Assembly (NCBI GenBank): GCA_022824945.1
Contig: JAJDYX010000053.1
Location: 1-64,000, forward strand
Direction: 5' to 3'
DNA from: Candidatus Latescibacterota bacterium
Lineage (GTDB): Bacteria; Latescibacterota; UBA2968
DNA length: 64,000 nucleotides
Positions 42,451-51,989 of this stretch are shown here, piece after piece (the stretch's first letter is position 1; each line of letters starts with the position of its first letter). The notes below the pieces were generated by a model. The model was not told the DNA's origin. It made no database searches and saw only the letters and a list, made by a program, of their open reading frames with translations. The position numbers and the translations under genes were made by a program.

Positions 42451-44277
42451 ATGGTAATTTTCAAGAACTTTGAGCGATTTGGATGCCCATTTTTTTTACC
42501 TACTTCGGGAATCCTCTTGGAACGCGTCCCTCTCAGGCATTATGCCACCCTCCTGATACACTATCTTCGCCCCCATTGGAAGCGCGTTGTTTTTCTTGGC
42601 GTTTTCATGTTCACTGGCATTGGTCTCAATCTGCTCAATCCCCAAATCGTCCGATATTTCATCGATACGGCGCAGGCAGATGGTGCCGTCCAAAATCTGA
42701 TATGGGCGGGTATCGCTTTTCTCGCCATTGGCATTATTCGCCAGGGCGTGCAGATTGTGAGTTCTTATCTCGGGCAAGATGTGGGCTGGCGCGCGACGAA
42801 TCAAATGCGGAATACGCTCGCGCACCATTGCCTCAATCTCGATATGGGCTTTCACCACGCGCATACTCCGGGCGAGATGATCGAGCGCGTTGACGGCGAT
42901 ACGACGGCACTTTCCAACTTTTTTTCGCAATTTGTCATCCATGTTATTGGGAGCTCATTTTTTCTTTTGGGCGTTCTCGTTCTCATCTTTCGGGAAGATT
43001 GGCGCGTGGGTTTAGCTCTGACCGCTTTTTCAATTCTCGCCTTTATTGTTTTTAATCTCACGCGCAATATCGCCGTGCCCATTTACACGGCGGAACGCGA
43101 AAGTTATGCGCGTCTATACGGTTTTATCGAAGAGCGATTGCTCGGTCTTGAAGACATCCGCACAAATGGTGCAGGTGACTATACTGTGAATCGGTTTTAC
43201 CAGGTCAATAACGGCGTTTTTGACCGCGTAAAAAAGTCCGAGCTTATGAGCGAGGGATTGCGTGCCATTACCGGTATTATGTTTGCGCTCGGTTACGCGC
43301 TTGCAATGGGCATGGGTATCTGGCTTTATCGGGAAGGTACGTTTACGATTGGTGCGGTTTTTCTCGTTTTTCACTACACGTCGATGTTGCGCGAACCGCT
43401 TTTTCAAATTAGCCAGCAAATCAACGATTTGCAACGCGCAACCGCCGGGCTTAAACGCATTGAAGAATTTCACCGCATCCAGAGCAGTATTCCGGATGGC
43501 AGGGAGAAGTTAGCTACGGGTCATCTGTCCGGTGAATCAGTACCTCTGGGCATCGCGTTTGACAATGTCCATTTTGCATATAACCCCGGCGATCCGGTTT
43601 TGCAGAATATTTCCTTTGCTCTCGATCCGGGCAAAACCCTCGGCCTGTTGGGGCGCACGGGCAGTGGCAAGACGACGATTACCCGCTTGCTTTTCCGCTT
43701 TTACGATATTCAGCGCGGACAAATTCACATTGGAGATCAAAATATTCGGGATATTTTTCTCGACGATTTGCGGCAGCATGTCGGTCTCGTTACGCAGGAT
43801 GTGCAACTTTTCAATGCCAGTGTACGCGACAATCTCACCCTTTTTCGTCCCGATGTTTCGGAGAAAAAAATCATTGCCATACTGGAGGATCTCGGTCTTG
43901 GTGCGTGGTATGCCGCCCTGTCCGATGGTTTGGAGACCGAACTCGTCTCAGGGAGTCTCTCTGCTGGCGAGGCCCAGTTGCTCGCCTTTGCCCGCGTTTT
44001 CCTCAAAGATCCCGGCCTGGTCATTTTGGACGAACCCTCATCGCGGCTCGATCCCGCAACCGAGCAGAATATCAACGTTGCAGTCGAACGACTGTTGCAA
44101 GATCGCACGGGCATTATTATTGCACATCGCCTCGAGACCGTAGAGCGCGTGGATAATATTCTCATTCTCGACGACGGACAGGTGGGGGAATTTGGCCTTC
44201 GCACCGAACTCGTCGCAGATCCAAATTCGCAATTTTCACGCCTGCTCAATACCGGGTTGGAGGAACTTATCGTATGA
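42451..44277 (+). CDS. ABC exporter half-transporter, catalytic subunit of a heterodimer
   Basis: 608 residues from ATG 42451; a TTG at 42517 (ERVPLRHYATLL) is an alternative because no clear Shine-Dalgarno precedes either. A six-helix TM domain (about 40-330) is followed by an NBD: Walker A GRTGSGKTT, signature LSAGEAQ (degenerate), Walker B LVILDEPSSRLD with the catalytic Glu, and H-loop IIAHR. It pairs with the next gene. A drug, lipid or peptide exporter function is typical; substrate unknown. + strand bases are less G-rich than in nearby genes. Confidence 0.9.
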   Translation: MVIFKNFERFGCPFFLPTSGILLERVPLRHYATLLIHYLRPHWKRVVFLGVFMFTGIGLNLLNPQIVRYFIDTAQADGAVQNLIWAGIAFLAIGIIRQGVQIVSSYLGQDVGWRATNQMRNTLAHHCLNLDMGFHHAHTPGEMIERVDGDTTALSNFFSQFVIHVIGSSFFLLGVLVLIFREDWRVGLALTAFSILAFIVFNLTRNIAVPIYTAERESYARLYGFIEERLLGLEDIRTNGAGDYTVNRFYQVNNGVFDRVKKSELMSEGLRAITGIMFALGYALAMGMGIWLYREGTFTIGAVFLVFHYTSMLREPLFQISQQINDLQRATAGLKRIEEFHRIQSSIPDGREKLATGHLSGESVPLGIAFDNVHFAYNPGDPVLQNISFALDPGKTLGLLGRTGSGKTTITRLLFRFYDIQRGQIHIGDQNIRDIFLDDLRQHVGLVTQDVQLFNASVRDNLTLFRPDVSEKKIIAILEDLGLGAWYAALSDGLETELVSGSLSAGEAQLLAFARVFLKDPGLVILDEPSSRLDPATEQNINVAVERLLQDRTGIIIAHRLETVERVDNILILDDGQVGEFGLRTELVADPNSQFSRLLNTGLEELIV

Positions 44278-46025
44278 CGATGGGGCAAACGACATGGCGC
44301 CTGCTCAAGTTCCGTCCTGGACTTTTTTTGTTCACGATATTTTTTCGCGGTATTGACGATATCGCGCCCTTTCTCGCTGGCGTTATCATGAAGGGCTTTT
44401 TTGACGCGCTCACGGGTCAGGCTGAGGCGGGGTTCACCGCCTGGTCGCTGGTCGCGCTTTTTGTCGCCGTTGAAATTGGTGATCGCATCGCTCTTCTCGG
44501 TTCGGCTTTTGCCTGGCCGCGCTGGTGGTATGCTATTGAAACGCTTTTGCGGAAAAATCTTATGACTGCTATTCTCGAGGTTCGAGATCCTGGACAGATT
44601 TCCACGGTCTCTGGCGAGGTAACCAACCGATTCCGCGACGATGTATTGGGCATTATTCAATACCTCAATCGATATATCCATATGTGGGGCAATCTCGTAT
44701 TTGCGGCACTCGCTATTTTTTATATGTCGAGCATTGATCCCTATATCACTTTTATCACGATTATACCGGCGATATGCGTGGTTATTGTTGTCGATTTTGC
44801 CCGCAATTATATTCACAAATACCGCACCGCGCAACGCGTTGCAACGGAGCGATCTACCAATTTTATCAACGAGATGTTTCAGTCTATTCTCGCGATCAAG
44901 GTTGCCACTACACAAGCCCAGGTGATTGACCGCTTTCGAAGGCTTAATGATGCGCGCCGCGTATCTACGCTTATCGATAATCTTTTCACTCAAATCCTGA
45001 GTTCTATCAATTTCAATCTGGGGCATATTGCCACGGGTGTTATTTTGATCCTCGTGGCGGAAAAGATGAAGTCGGGCACGTTCACGGTTGGCGATATGGC
45101 TCTTTTTGCCACTTATGTCGGTCAGGTTGCCCGAAGCGGTTCTCTACTCGGTACGATTTTGACCAATCACAAACGCGCCGAGGTTTCTTATTTTCGGATG
45201 GCTTATACGATTGAAGATATTCCCCGCGAACGCATTTCTCAACACACGGATGTTTATCTCGATAGAGAACCCGATGAATTGCGTTTGCCTGCCCGTGTGG
45301 AATCGGACAGGCTCAACGCACTCACCATTCGCAATATGACTTATATTTATCCCAAATCCACAAATGGGATTCACGATATTGATCTCGTCATTCCCTCAGG
45401 ATCGTTTACGGTTATTACGGGGCAAATCGGAGCGGGAAAAACCACGCTCATCCGCGCACTTCTCGGTGTTCTTCCGGTTGCGAGCGGAGATATTTACTGG
45501 AATGGTGAGAAGGTTGCGGATCCCAAAATTTTTTTTGTGCCTCCACGCTGTGCTTATACGCCGCAAATCCCGCGTCTTTTCAGCGAGTCTCTGCGCGATA
45601 ATATTCTTTTGGGATTGCCCGATGATCCACGAGCACTCGAACACGCGCTTTACAATGGCGTCATGGAGACCGATATTTCCACCCTTGAAAACGGCCTGGA
45701 TACGATTGTGGGACCGCGCGGTGTCAAACTTTCCGGGGGGCAAATTCAGCGCACTGCTGCCGCCCGCATGTTTATTCGCGATCCCGAATTTTTGGTTTTC
45801 GACGATCTGTCTTCTGCGCTGGATGTGGAAACTGAGCGCATTCTCTGGCAGCGCGTTTTTGAACACCGCCGGGCTACCTGTCTCGTGGTTTCTCACCGCC
45901 GTCCCGCGCTTCGCCGCGCAGATCAAATTGTCGTTCTGAAAAATGGTCGTATCGAGGGCGTGGGGACGCTGGACGAGTTGCTCGAGTCGAGTGAGGAAAT
46001 GCGGCAGTTGTGGGATCAGCGGTGA
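44274..46025 (+). CDS. ABC exporter half-transporter, degenerate-site subunit of the heterodimer
   Basis: 583 residues, ATGA overlap with the previous gene. The TM domain (about 15-320) precedes an NBD with Walker A GQIGAGKTT, canonical signature LSGGQIQ and Walker B FLVFDDLSS, where the catalytic Glu after the Asp is itself Asp. Together with the partner's LSAGE signature this makes one consensus and one degenerate ATP site, as in TM287/288 and BmrCD-type heterodimers. It has the same off-strand base bias as its partner, so the two may have been gained together. Confidence 0.9.
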   Translation: MTMGQTTWRLLKFRPGLFLFTIFFRGIDDIAPFLAGVIMKGFFDALTGQAEAGFTAWSLVALFVAVEIGDRIALLGSAFAWPRWWYAIETLLRKNLMTAILEVRDPGQISTVSGEVTNRFRDDVLGIIQYLNRYIHMWGNLVFAALAIFYMSSIDPYITFITIIPAICVVIVVDFARNYIHKYRTAQRVATERSTNFINEMFQSILAIKVATTQAQVIDRFRRLNDARRVSTLIDNLFTQILSSINFNLGHIATGVILILVAEKMKSGTFTVGDMALFATYVGQVARSGSLLGTILTNHKRAEVSYFRMAYTIEDIPRERISQHTDVYLDREPDELRLPARVESDRLNALTIRNMTYIYPKSTNGIHDIDLVIPSGSFTVITGQIGAGKTTLIRALLGVLPVASGDIYWNGEKVADPKIFFVPPRCAYTPQIPRLFSESLRDNILLGLPDDPRALEHALYNGVMETDISTLENGLDTIVGPRGVKLSGGQIQRTAAARMFIRDPEFLVFDDLSSALDVETERILWQRVFEHRRATCLVVSHRRPALRRADQIVVLKNGRIEGVGTLDELLESSEEMRQLWDQR

Positions 46026-46034
46026 AAGATAATC

Positions 46035-46070
46035 CGCAGATGACGCAGATGGACGCAGATAGATGCAGAT
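46035..46070. repeat. 10-bp-period CGCAGAT repeat after the exporter genes
   Basis: CGCAGAT at 46035, 46044 and 46054 and TGCAGAT at 46064, spaced 9-10 bp, start 9 nt after the exporter's stop. The copy 3 palindrome follows. Confidence 0.6.
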
Positions 46071-46106
46071 AAAAGCAAAAGGCGAAAGGCGAAGAACCAC
46101 ACAGGC

Positions 46107-46130
46107 GTAGGGGCGAGGCATGCCTCGCCC
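46107..46130. repeat. Dispersed 24-bp palindromic element, copy 3
   Basis: Same 24 bases as 18943-18966 and 26310-26333. Lies 37 nt before the VOC-family gene start. Confidence 0.85.
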
Positions 46131-46167
46131 AGGATACACAGATTACATTTTAACAGGAGGAATCCCC

Positions 46168-46587
46168 ATGGCTACTGCACTTGTTCATATTGGCGTGCGC
46201 GCCACAGACATCGATGAGACCATCCGTTTCTGGCGGGATGGTCTGGGTTTGCGTCTCGTTCAAGATCGGGGGCAATCTTTTGATCTGACGGATGGCTATC
46301 ACAATTTTCGCATTTTTCAGCACAATGGGCCTTCTCGTCCAGAGCACGTTAGCGGGATGCTGGATTATTTGCATATTGGCATTCGGGTTCCCGACCTGGA
46401 GGCTGCGGCGCGGCGTTTGACTGAGATGGGTTACGAGATTTTTTCCGATGGTCTGGGCGGTAAAGAGCCGTTGGCTCCGGATGCGCTCGAAGAGGGTGCC
46501 TTCAAAGTAGAGGATCCTGATGGTATCACTGTAGATATTACGTCCAGCGATGACCAGTGGCCGGGTACCGGTCTGCCCGCGGATTGA
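46168..46587 (+). CDS. VOC-family (glyoxalase-like) protein
   Basis: 139 residues from ATG 46168 (AGGAGG 7 nt upstream); the longer frame is an artefact. Vicinal-oxygen-chelate fold: LVHIGVRATDIDETIRFWRDGLGL in module 1 and YLHIGIRVPDLEAAARRLTEMGYEI in module 2, ending FKVEDPDGITVDIT. His in each module is a candidate metal ligand. Lyase, dioxygenase or epimerase types exist in the family, so the reaction is not assigned. First gene of a + strand run with an SDR and an amidohydrolase. Confidence 0.85.
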   Translation: MATALVHIGVRATDIDETIRFWRDGLGLRLVQDRGQSFDLTDGYHNFRIFQHNGPSRPEHVSGMLDYLHIGIRVPDLEAAARRLTEMGYEIFSDGLGGKEPLAPDALEEGAFKVEDPDGITVDITSSDDQWPGTGLPAD

Positions 46588-46606
46588 GTTGAATAAGGAG
46601 TTCTCT

Positions 46607-47374
46607 ATGAATATCAATTTGGATGGAAAGGTCGCGCTTATTTCTGGTGCGTCACGCGGTATTGGACGCGGTATTGCCCTTCAGATGGGACGGTCAGGTG
46701 CGAGGGTTGTGGTCAACTATCGTACGCATCCCGATGAGGCAGAGGATGTTGCAGATGAGATTTGCGATGCGGGGTCCGACGCGCTTGTCTATGGCGCAGA
46801 TGTGTCTGACCGCGATGCGGTGGATGCGATGGTCGCCGCTGCGGTTGAGCGATTTGGTCGTCTCGATATTGTGGTTTCCAATGCGTATTACAGCAAGCGT
46901 GAACCTTTTCTCGATCTGGAATTGGATGGCGCGCGGCGTACGCTTGATGTCACGTTTTGGGGGGCTTTCCATATGGCTCAGGCTGGCGCCCGACAGATGG
47001 TCAAACAGGGCGAAGGAGGTGCGATTCTCTTTATCAGTTCTGTTTTGTCCAATATTCCCTTTTCTACTTCGTTGCCCTATAATTCGGCGAAGGCGGGGAT
47101 CAATCAGATGTCGGCGACTATTGCCAACGAGTTGACCGTTCACCGTATTCGCGCCAATGTGATTACGCCTGGTTACATCGATACGCCCGGTGAGCGTCAA
47201 TATGCGACTGAAGAACAAATTAGCGAGGCTGCTACTGCACTGCCCTGGAAGCGCTTGGGGACGCCGGAAGATATTGCCAATGCTGCCGCGTTTCTCTGTT
47301 CCGATGCTGCCGACTATATTACAGGGACGGTGTTGAGTGTGGATGGGGGGTATTGGTTGAAAGTTGCGAGATGA
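46607..47374 (+). CDS. SDR-family oxidoreductase (3-oxoacyl-reductase-like)
   Basis: 255 residues from ATG 46607, preceded by AAGGAG. TG-like motif SGASRGIGRGIAL (about 13-25) and the catalytic Ser-Tyr-Lys set (ISSVL, then Y-N-S-A-K), with ITPGYIDTPGE and the C-terminal TGTVLSVDGGYW. A classical NADPH reductase or dehydrogenase; substrate not determined. In NAYYSKREP the expected NNAG is SNAY, a small deviation. Part of the VOC-SDR-amidohydrolase operon. Confidence 0.9.
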   Translation: MNINLDGKVALISGASRGIGRGIALQMGRSGARVVVNYRTHPDEAEDVADEICDAGSDALVYGADVSDRDAVDAMVAAAVERFGRLDIVVSNAYYSKREPFLDLELDGARRTLDVTFWGAFHMAQAGARQMVKQGEGGAILFISSVLSNIPFSTSLPYNSAKAGINQMSATIANELTVHRIRANVITPGYIDTPGERQYATEEQISEAATALPWKRLGTPEDIANAAAFLCSDAADYITGTVLSVDGGYWLKVAR

Positions 47375-47390
47375 TGAAAGGAATAAATAC

Positions 47391-48686
47391 ATGACCACCA
47401 ATTTATCTGAACATATCAAACAGACCGCGCTGTGCGATACGCACGAGCATCTTCGTCGGGAGCCTGACTGGCTTGACGACGGTCCCGACGTATTACAGGA
47501 TCTCTTCGGTAACTATGTGCCTGCGGACCTCATTACGGCTGGTGCATCGCAGGAAGCCCTGAGGCGTCTCACAGATGCCTCAGATCCAGACCTTGCCGGG
47601 CGTTTTGAAGGTATCCGCGCAGCGTGGGAGGCCACGCAATACACGGGTTATGGCGAGGCCGTGCGGCGCATTGTCACCGATGTGTATGGTTTTGACGATC
47701 TCACACCCGATGTGCTCGCGCCCGCACAGGAAAAACTGATCGAATTGCGTACTCCCGGCGGTCGCTACAATTTGCTGCGCGAAGTCGCCAATCTCGACCA
47801 TATTCAAACCGATGATTCTTCCTGGCCCTGTGACCCCGACGAATCTGGACCAGACTTTTTTCTTTACGATCTTTCATGGGCGGGGTTTTGCAGTGGGCAG
47901 ATAGACCAGGAAGCCATTGCCGAAGATACTGGTATTGCTGTTGTTGATCTCGATTCGCTTCAGAAGGCGATGGAGGCGATATTCGAGAAACACGCGCCTT
48001 GTGCTATTGCGGTTAAAGCCCAACATGCGTACAATCGCACCCTCAATTGGCAAGCGCGCGCGCGCGGCGATGTCGAACGCGCGCTTTACGCGACGCTTAG
48101 TTCGAATAACAATGTTTCAGAGTCCATGCGATTGTGTCTTGGCGATTGGTGCTGGGCACGCGGTGTGGAACTGACTATTGAACACAATTTGCCTTTCAAA
48201 ATCCATACGGGCTATTACGCTGGCAATAATCGCATGCCCGTTGATCGCATCAAAGCTGGCAATCTCTGCGCGCTTTTGGCCAGGTATCTCGACGCTCGCT
48301 TTGTGCTTATGCATATTGCCTATCCCTATAGCGATGAACTCATCGCGCTGACCAAGCACTACAAAAATGTCTGGGCAGATCTGTGCTGGGCATGGTCTAT
48401 TAATCCCTATGCCTCGAGCGACTTTGTCCGCCGATTTATCCACGGTGCTCCTATCAACAAGCTCTTTGTTTTTGGCGGCGATACGCGCTGGCCCACCAGC
48501 GCCGCTGCTTACGCTTTTCAAACCCGGTTTTGGCTTGATAAAACCCTTGAAGCAGAAGTAGAAGAGGGCTATCTGACCGAGTCACAGGCTATGCATATTG
48601 CGTCGCGTGTGATGTACGACAACCAGTACGAGTGTTTTGATCTCGAAGGTACGCGAAATGCAATTTACCGGGCGATGCGAGAATAG
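47391..48686 (+). CDS. Amidohydrolase-family (uronate isomerase-like) metal-dependent hydrolase
   Basis: 431 residues from ATG 47391 (AAAGGA upstream). The metal-binding HxH is present as DTHEH (about 16-20). Other candidate ligands are IEHNLPFKIHTGYY, VLMHIAYPYSD and FGGDTRWPTS. The overall layout (HxH near the N-terminus, a His on strand 5, a late Asp) fits the amidohydrolase-2/glucuronate-isomerase-like group. It may act on a lactone or sugar acid; not assigned. Follows the SDR by 16 nt. Confidence 0.8.
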   Translation: MTTNLSEHIKQTALCDTHEHLRREPDWLDDGPDVLQDLFGNYVPADLITAGASQEALRRLTDASDPDLAGRFEGIRAAWEATQYTGYGEAVRRIVTDVYGFDDLTPDVLAPAQEKLIELRTPGGRYNLLREVANLDHIQTDDSSWPCDPDESGPDFFLYDLSWAGFCSGQIDQEAIAEDTGIAVVDLDSLQKAMEAIFEKHAPCAIAVKAQHAYNRTLNWQARARGDVERALYATLSSNNNVSESMRLCLGDWCWARGVELTIEHNLPFKIHTGYYAGNNRMPVDRIKAGNLCALLARYLDARFVLMHIAYPYSDELIALTKHYKNVWADLCWAWSINPYASSDFVRRFIHGAPINKLFVFGGDTRWPTSAAAYAFQTRFWLDKTLEAEVEEGYLTESQAMHIASRVMYDNQYECFDLEGTRNAIYRAMRE

Positions 48687-48719
48687 GAAAGGTCCAAAAT
48701 CTCAGATAGAAAGAAGGCG

Positions 48720-49598
48720 ATGTCCCACATTGTTGTATCCACATGGCGATTTGGTCTCGCTTCTAATCAACCCGCCTGGGAAATTTTAAAAAGCGGTGGC
48801 TCTGCGCTCGATGCTGTTGTGCGGGGTGTTGAAGTTGCGGAACGCGATCCTGCGGTCAAGAGCGTTGGGTTCGGCGGATATCCCAATGCCGAGGGCGAGG
48901 TCGAAGTCGATGCCGCGGTTATGGATGGACGCACCCTCGGTTATGGTGCGGTGGCTGGGCTTAGAAATATTGCTACGCCCACTGCTGTGGCGCGGCGCGT
49001 GATGGAGAAAACCGATCACGTTTTTCTGGTGGGCAATGGCGCGCTGAAATTTGCTCGTGCACAGGGATTTGAAGAATGCAACATGCTTACCGAGCATGGG
49101 CGAGAAGCCTGGGAAAAGTGGAAAAGAGAGCGAACAGGTCCTCCCGCAGATGTCCACGATACCATTGGCATGATCGCGCTTGATCAGTCTGGAAATCTCG
49201 CGGCGGCCTGTACTACAAGCGGTGCGGCTTTTAAGTTGCCCGGTCGCGTGGGCGATTCACCGCTTATTGGTTCGGGCCTTTATGCGGATAATGACGCAGG
49301 TGCTGCCGCGGCTACTGGTCGCGGTGAAGAAATTGCTCGGACCTGCGGGTCGTTTGCTGTTGTTGAATACATGCGGCAAGGCAAATCGCCGCAGGAAGCC
49401 TGCGAAGCTGTTGTACAACATCTCATTGCGCGCGTTCCCTCTGCGCGCTCCTATCAGATGGCCTATATCGCCATTGATAAATATGGCAATTGGGGTGCAG
49501 CCGCAGCCCGTTCTGGGTTTCTATCGGCTGTCACCAGCAATGCGGAAAAGCAACTTTACAAAAGTCGATATTTTATTGGTAACGGCGGGGTTGGATGA
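48720..49598 (+). CDS. N4-(beta-N-acetylglucosaminyl)-L-asparaginase family protein (Ntn hydrolase)
   Basis: 292 residues. VHDTIGM contains the self-cleaving Thr148 nucleophile after His-Asp, and GDSPLIGSGLYADN with TGRGEEIAR are conserved binding loops of glycosylasparaginase. The N-terminus has STWRFGLASNQPAWEIL. The enzyme splits N-acetylglucosaminyl-asparagine or, in relatives, L-asparagine or isoaspartyl dipeptides. No signal peptide is seen. The downstream DUF3047 gene starts within the stop (ATGA), so translation is coupled. Confidence 0.9.
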   Translation: MSHIVVSTWRFGLASNQPAWEILKSGGSALDAVVRGVEVAERDPAVKSVGFGGYPNAEGEVEVDAAVMDGRTLGYGAVAGLRNIATPTAVARRVMEKTDHVFLVGNGALKFARAQGFEECNMLTEHGREAWEKWKRERTGPPADVHDTIGMIALDQSGNLAAACTTSGAAFKLPGRVGDSPLIGSGLYADNDAGAAAATGRGEEIARTCGSFAVVEYMRQGKSPQEACEAVVQHLIARVPSARSYQMAYIAIDKYGNWGAAAARSGFLSAVTSNAEKQLYKSRYFIGNGGVG

Positions 49599-50578
49599 TG
49601 GGATTGCGTTCCCATACTGACTTTATCAGCATGTACTTGATAAACATGGCGCTCAGACTGTGCGTGCTCGTGGTATTTGTGATTGATCTTAGATACAGCG
49701 TATGCCTTGCTGCCGGTCTCGATTCTATGGTCGTCCAATCGGTTGTCTCTGTATCTGTCGATTCTACGGTCGTTGACTCACTGCTCTCGACTGATCCTGC
49801 GATGATCGATTCGTCCAGGTCAGGTCACGAGCCCTCGACAACTCTTAAGATAACAGATCCCTCGCAACCTCCTGCACATTGGGTTACGCCTGCGGGGGAC
49901 TCCACATGTGTTCTCGATGCCTTTGACTATCCGGGATTTTTGAATACTTATCCCGACGAGATTTGGGGGGGACGATCGGGCGCGTTGTTCGGAGAAACAA
50001 AAAAAGAAGATGTTTACTATCGAATTTTACAAGAAGACAATAACCATTATCTGAGCGCGAAAACAAAAGGCAGTGCCGTAAATTTTGGGAGAGAAGCAAA
50101 GCTCACGTATCGCGGCAGAGAAATCAAAGCAAGTTTGCGTTTGTTCCAAAAATTGCGCTGGCGCTGGCGGGTACACGATTTGCCCGAGGGATCTGATGAA
50201 ACCGACGGCGACAAAAATGACAGTGCCGCTGGTGTGCGTCTGATCATAGGAAGAAGTAGATTGAATCCTCTAGCGGGCAAATCACTCAAATATATCTGGA
50301 GCGAAACACTACCCAAAGGCACGGTTATTTCGAGTAGCAGACAACATATGATTGTGTTGCGTAGCGGTACAGACGATCTGGGGAAATGGGTTTGGGAAGA
50401 AGTGAATGCATATCAAGACTATCGCCGTCTGTTTGGTGGTGATCCTCGTCCGGTAGATCTTTTGGGGTTGCTTACCGATTCAAATAATACGGAGACAGTC
50501 GTCGCAGCGGATTACGATGATATTATCTTCATTATTCCAAGGCCCACAGTTGAAATGAATCCGGAGGATACAGAATGA
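49595..50578 (+). CDS. DUF3047 exported protein
   Basis: 327 residues. A long N-terminal hydrophobic segment (about 13-38) acts as signal or anchor. A low-complexity Ser/Val region precedes the C-terminal domain, which shows DUF3047 features: RWRWRVHDLPEGSDE, KNDSAAGVRLIIG, RSLKYIWSETLPKGT-like and VAADYDDIIF. Function unknown. Overlaps the upstream asparaginase start/stop and the downstream outer-membrane gene is coupled in the same way. Confidence 0.8.
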   Translation: MMGLRSHTDFISMYLINMALRLCVLVVFVIDLRYSVCLAAGLDSMVVQSVVSVSVDSTVVDSLLSTDPAMIDSSRSGHEPSTTLKITDPSQPPAHWVTPAGDSTCVLDAFDYPGFLNTYPDEIWGGRSGALFGETKKEDVYYRILQEDNNHYLSAKTKGSAVNFGREAKLTYRGREIKASLRLFQKLRWRWRVHDLPEGSDETDGDKNDSAAGVRLIIGRSRLNPLAGKSLKYIWSETLPKGTVISSSRQHMIVLRSGTDDLGKWVWEEVNAYQDYRRLFGGDPRPVDLLGLLTDSNNTETVVAADYDDIIFIIPRPTVEMNPEDTE

Positions 50579-50649
50579 AGAACAGTCATGCTCGTTCATC
50601 TTGGGGACAATCTGTTGGTCCGACAAATAGCCTAACGCGGAGGCTGATC

Positions 50650-51831
50650 ATGGATGCACAATATATATTAAAGGCAAGTATGCTTGTCGTGCTGCTGGTT
50701 ACAGCATCGGCAAAGGCGCAAAATGTTTCGGTCACCGACTACAAAGTGCCGGTGAGTCGGGTGGATAATCTACGCATTGATGTATTGAGTTTTAATTTGA
50801 CGACCGAGGGCAAGGAAGTTGTACACGAACAGGGCGAAGTTGGCCTTGTGTACAAGAAGTTCTACAGTTCCCTGCCTTTTGCATATTTTATCGACGCGCT
50901 CAGTTCGGCTTCGTATTTTCGCCAATTTTCGTTTGAAGACTCTGAGCGAACGGGTACTTATGACATGAATCTCGATATACAGGTTCAAAAGTATTTTCGG
51001 GAAACCAATAAGTTTTTCTATTTTGTCAGTCCAGATGCTTTGATGCGTAAGGGCTTTGATCGTCCGCAGACGGATGTCATTTTAGGTCTTGGTTATGGTC
51101 GGTTTATCAATGCCACCGCCTTGCGCAAAGCCGTGCGTATCGAAGACTTTTTGTTTGAAGAAGGCGTTATTAGCGATTTCTTGCCTAAAGATACGATGAT
51201 CGCGCTTGGGCAAATTATCGAAAAAGAAGCAGAGTACCGCAATATCTATGGCGATCGTACCTATCTGCACTACTGGTACGAAGATATGAGCAGTGAAATT
51301 GACAAAACCGGTCTTGTGACCGGGGGCGGCAATATTGGTCCTGTTGGCCTCTTTCGCATGCGCGAGGTACTTACACAGGAGCAGATCAGCGACCGGTTTT
51401 TTGGTTGGGATGTCAATGCGGGGGTTCAGTATCAATTGCAGACCAGGGACAAAGACACAGAACGCCCTCCTCCTGCTCTGGCTCTTAATGTGCGGTATTC
51501 CCGACCTATCAGTTGGCGGATGCAAGTCAACACGGATCTCAAATTGGATACCCCATTCAAGAGGGACTATTTTAGGCGAGAGTATAATATCCGGCAGAAC
51601 ATCGATTTTATCTACGAAATTACCAACAAAATTGCCTTTGTGACCTCTAATACACTGCACGTCAACAAAGAACGCGATCAAGATGCGAGATTTAGATATA
51701 TTTCAAATATCAGTTTCACATTTTTTGTCGAAAACAGTATTAGCTTGACGGCTATTGAGCAAATTTCCAAAGAAGAAGGGTATCCTTTTAGGCAGAGCCT
51801 TCTTTTTGCTCTTAGCTATCGCATTTTTTGA
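50650..51831 (+). CDS. Putative outer-membrane beta-barrel protein
   Basis: 393 residues from ATG 50650, with GGAGG 6 nt before it; a start at 50575 (overlapping the DUF3047 stop) would bury the signal peptide 25 residues in. Signal peptide MDAQYILKASMLVVLLVTASAKA. The rest alternates in a barrel-like way (DMNLDIQVQKYF, ALNVRYSRPISWRMQVNTDLKLD, NISFTFFVENSISLTAIEQ) and ends in an aromatic residue (LSYRIF). No family recognised. Forms a coupled pair with the DUF3047 gene. Confidence 0.7.
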   Translation: MDAQYILKASMLVVLLVTASAKAQNVSVTDYKVPVSRVDNLRIDVLSFNLTTEGKEVVHEQGEVGLVYKKFYSSLPFAYFIDALSSASYFRQFSFEDSERTGTYDMNLDIQVQKYFRETNKFFYFVSPDALMRKGFDRPQTDVILGLGYGRFINATALRKAVRIEDFLFEEGVISDFLPKDTMIALGQIIEKEAEYRNIYGDRTYLHYWYEDMSSEIDKTGLVTGGGNIGPVGLFRMREVLTQEQISDRFFGWDVNAGVQYQLQTRDKDTERPPPALALNVRYSRPISWRMQVNTDLKLDTPFKRDYFRREYNIRQNIDFIYEITNKIAFVTSNTLHVNKERDQDARFRYISNISFTFFVENSISLTAIEQISKEEGYPFRQSLLFALSYRIF

Positions 51832-51989
51832 TTTGTGCGATCTGGTGTAAAATTTGGAAATTGGTCGCGTGTCAAAAATACTTGTGAACATAAATTTTCT
51901 CTCATATCTTATTGAAGAGTTCTATTTTTAGCTTATGCATCCCAAATGGTGTAAGGTACGAGTTTATCCATCCCATAGTTGGAGGTTTT

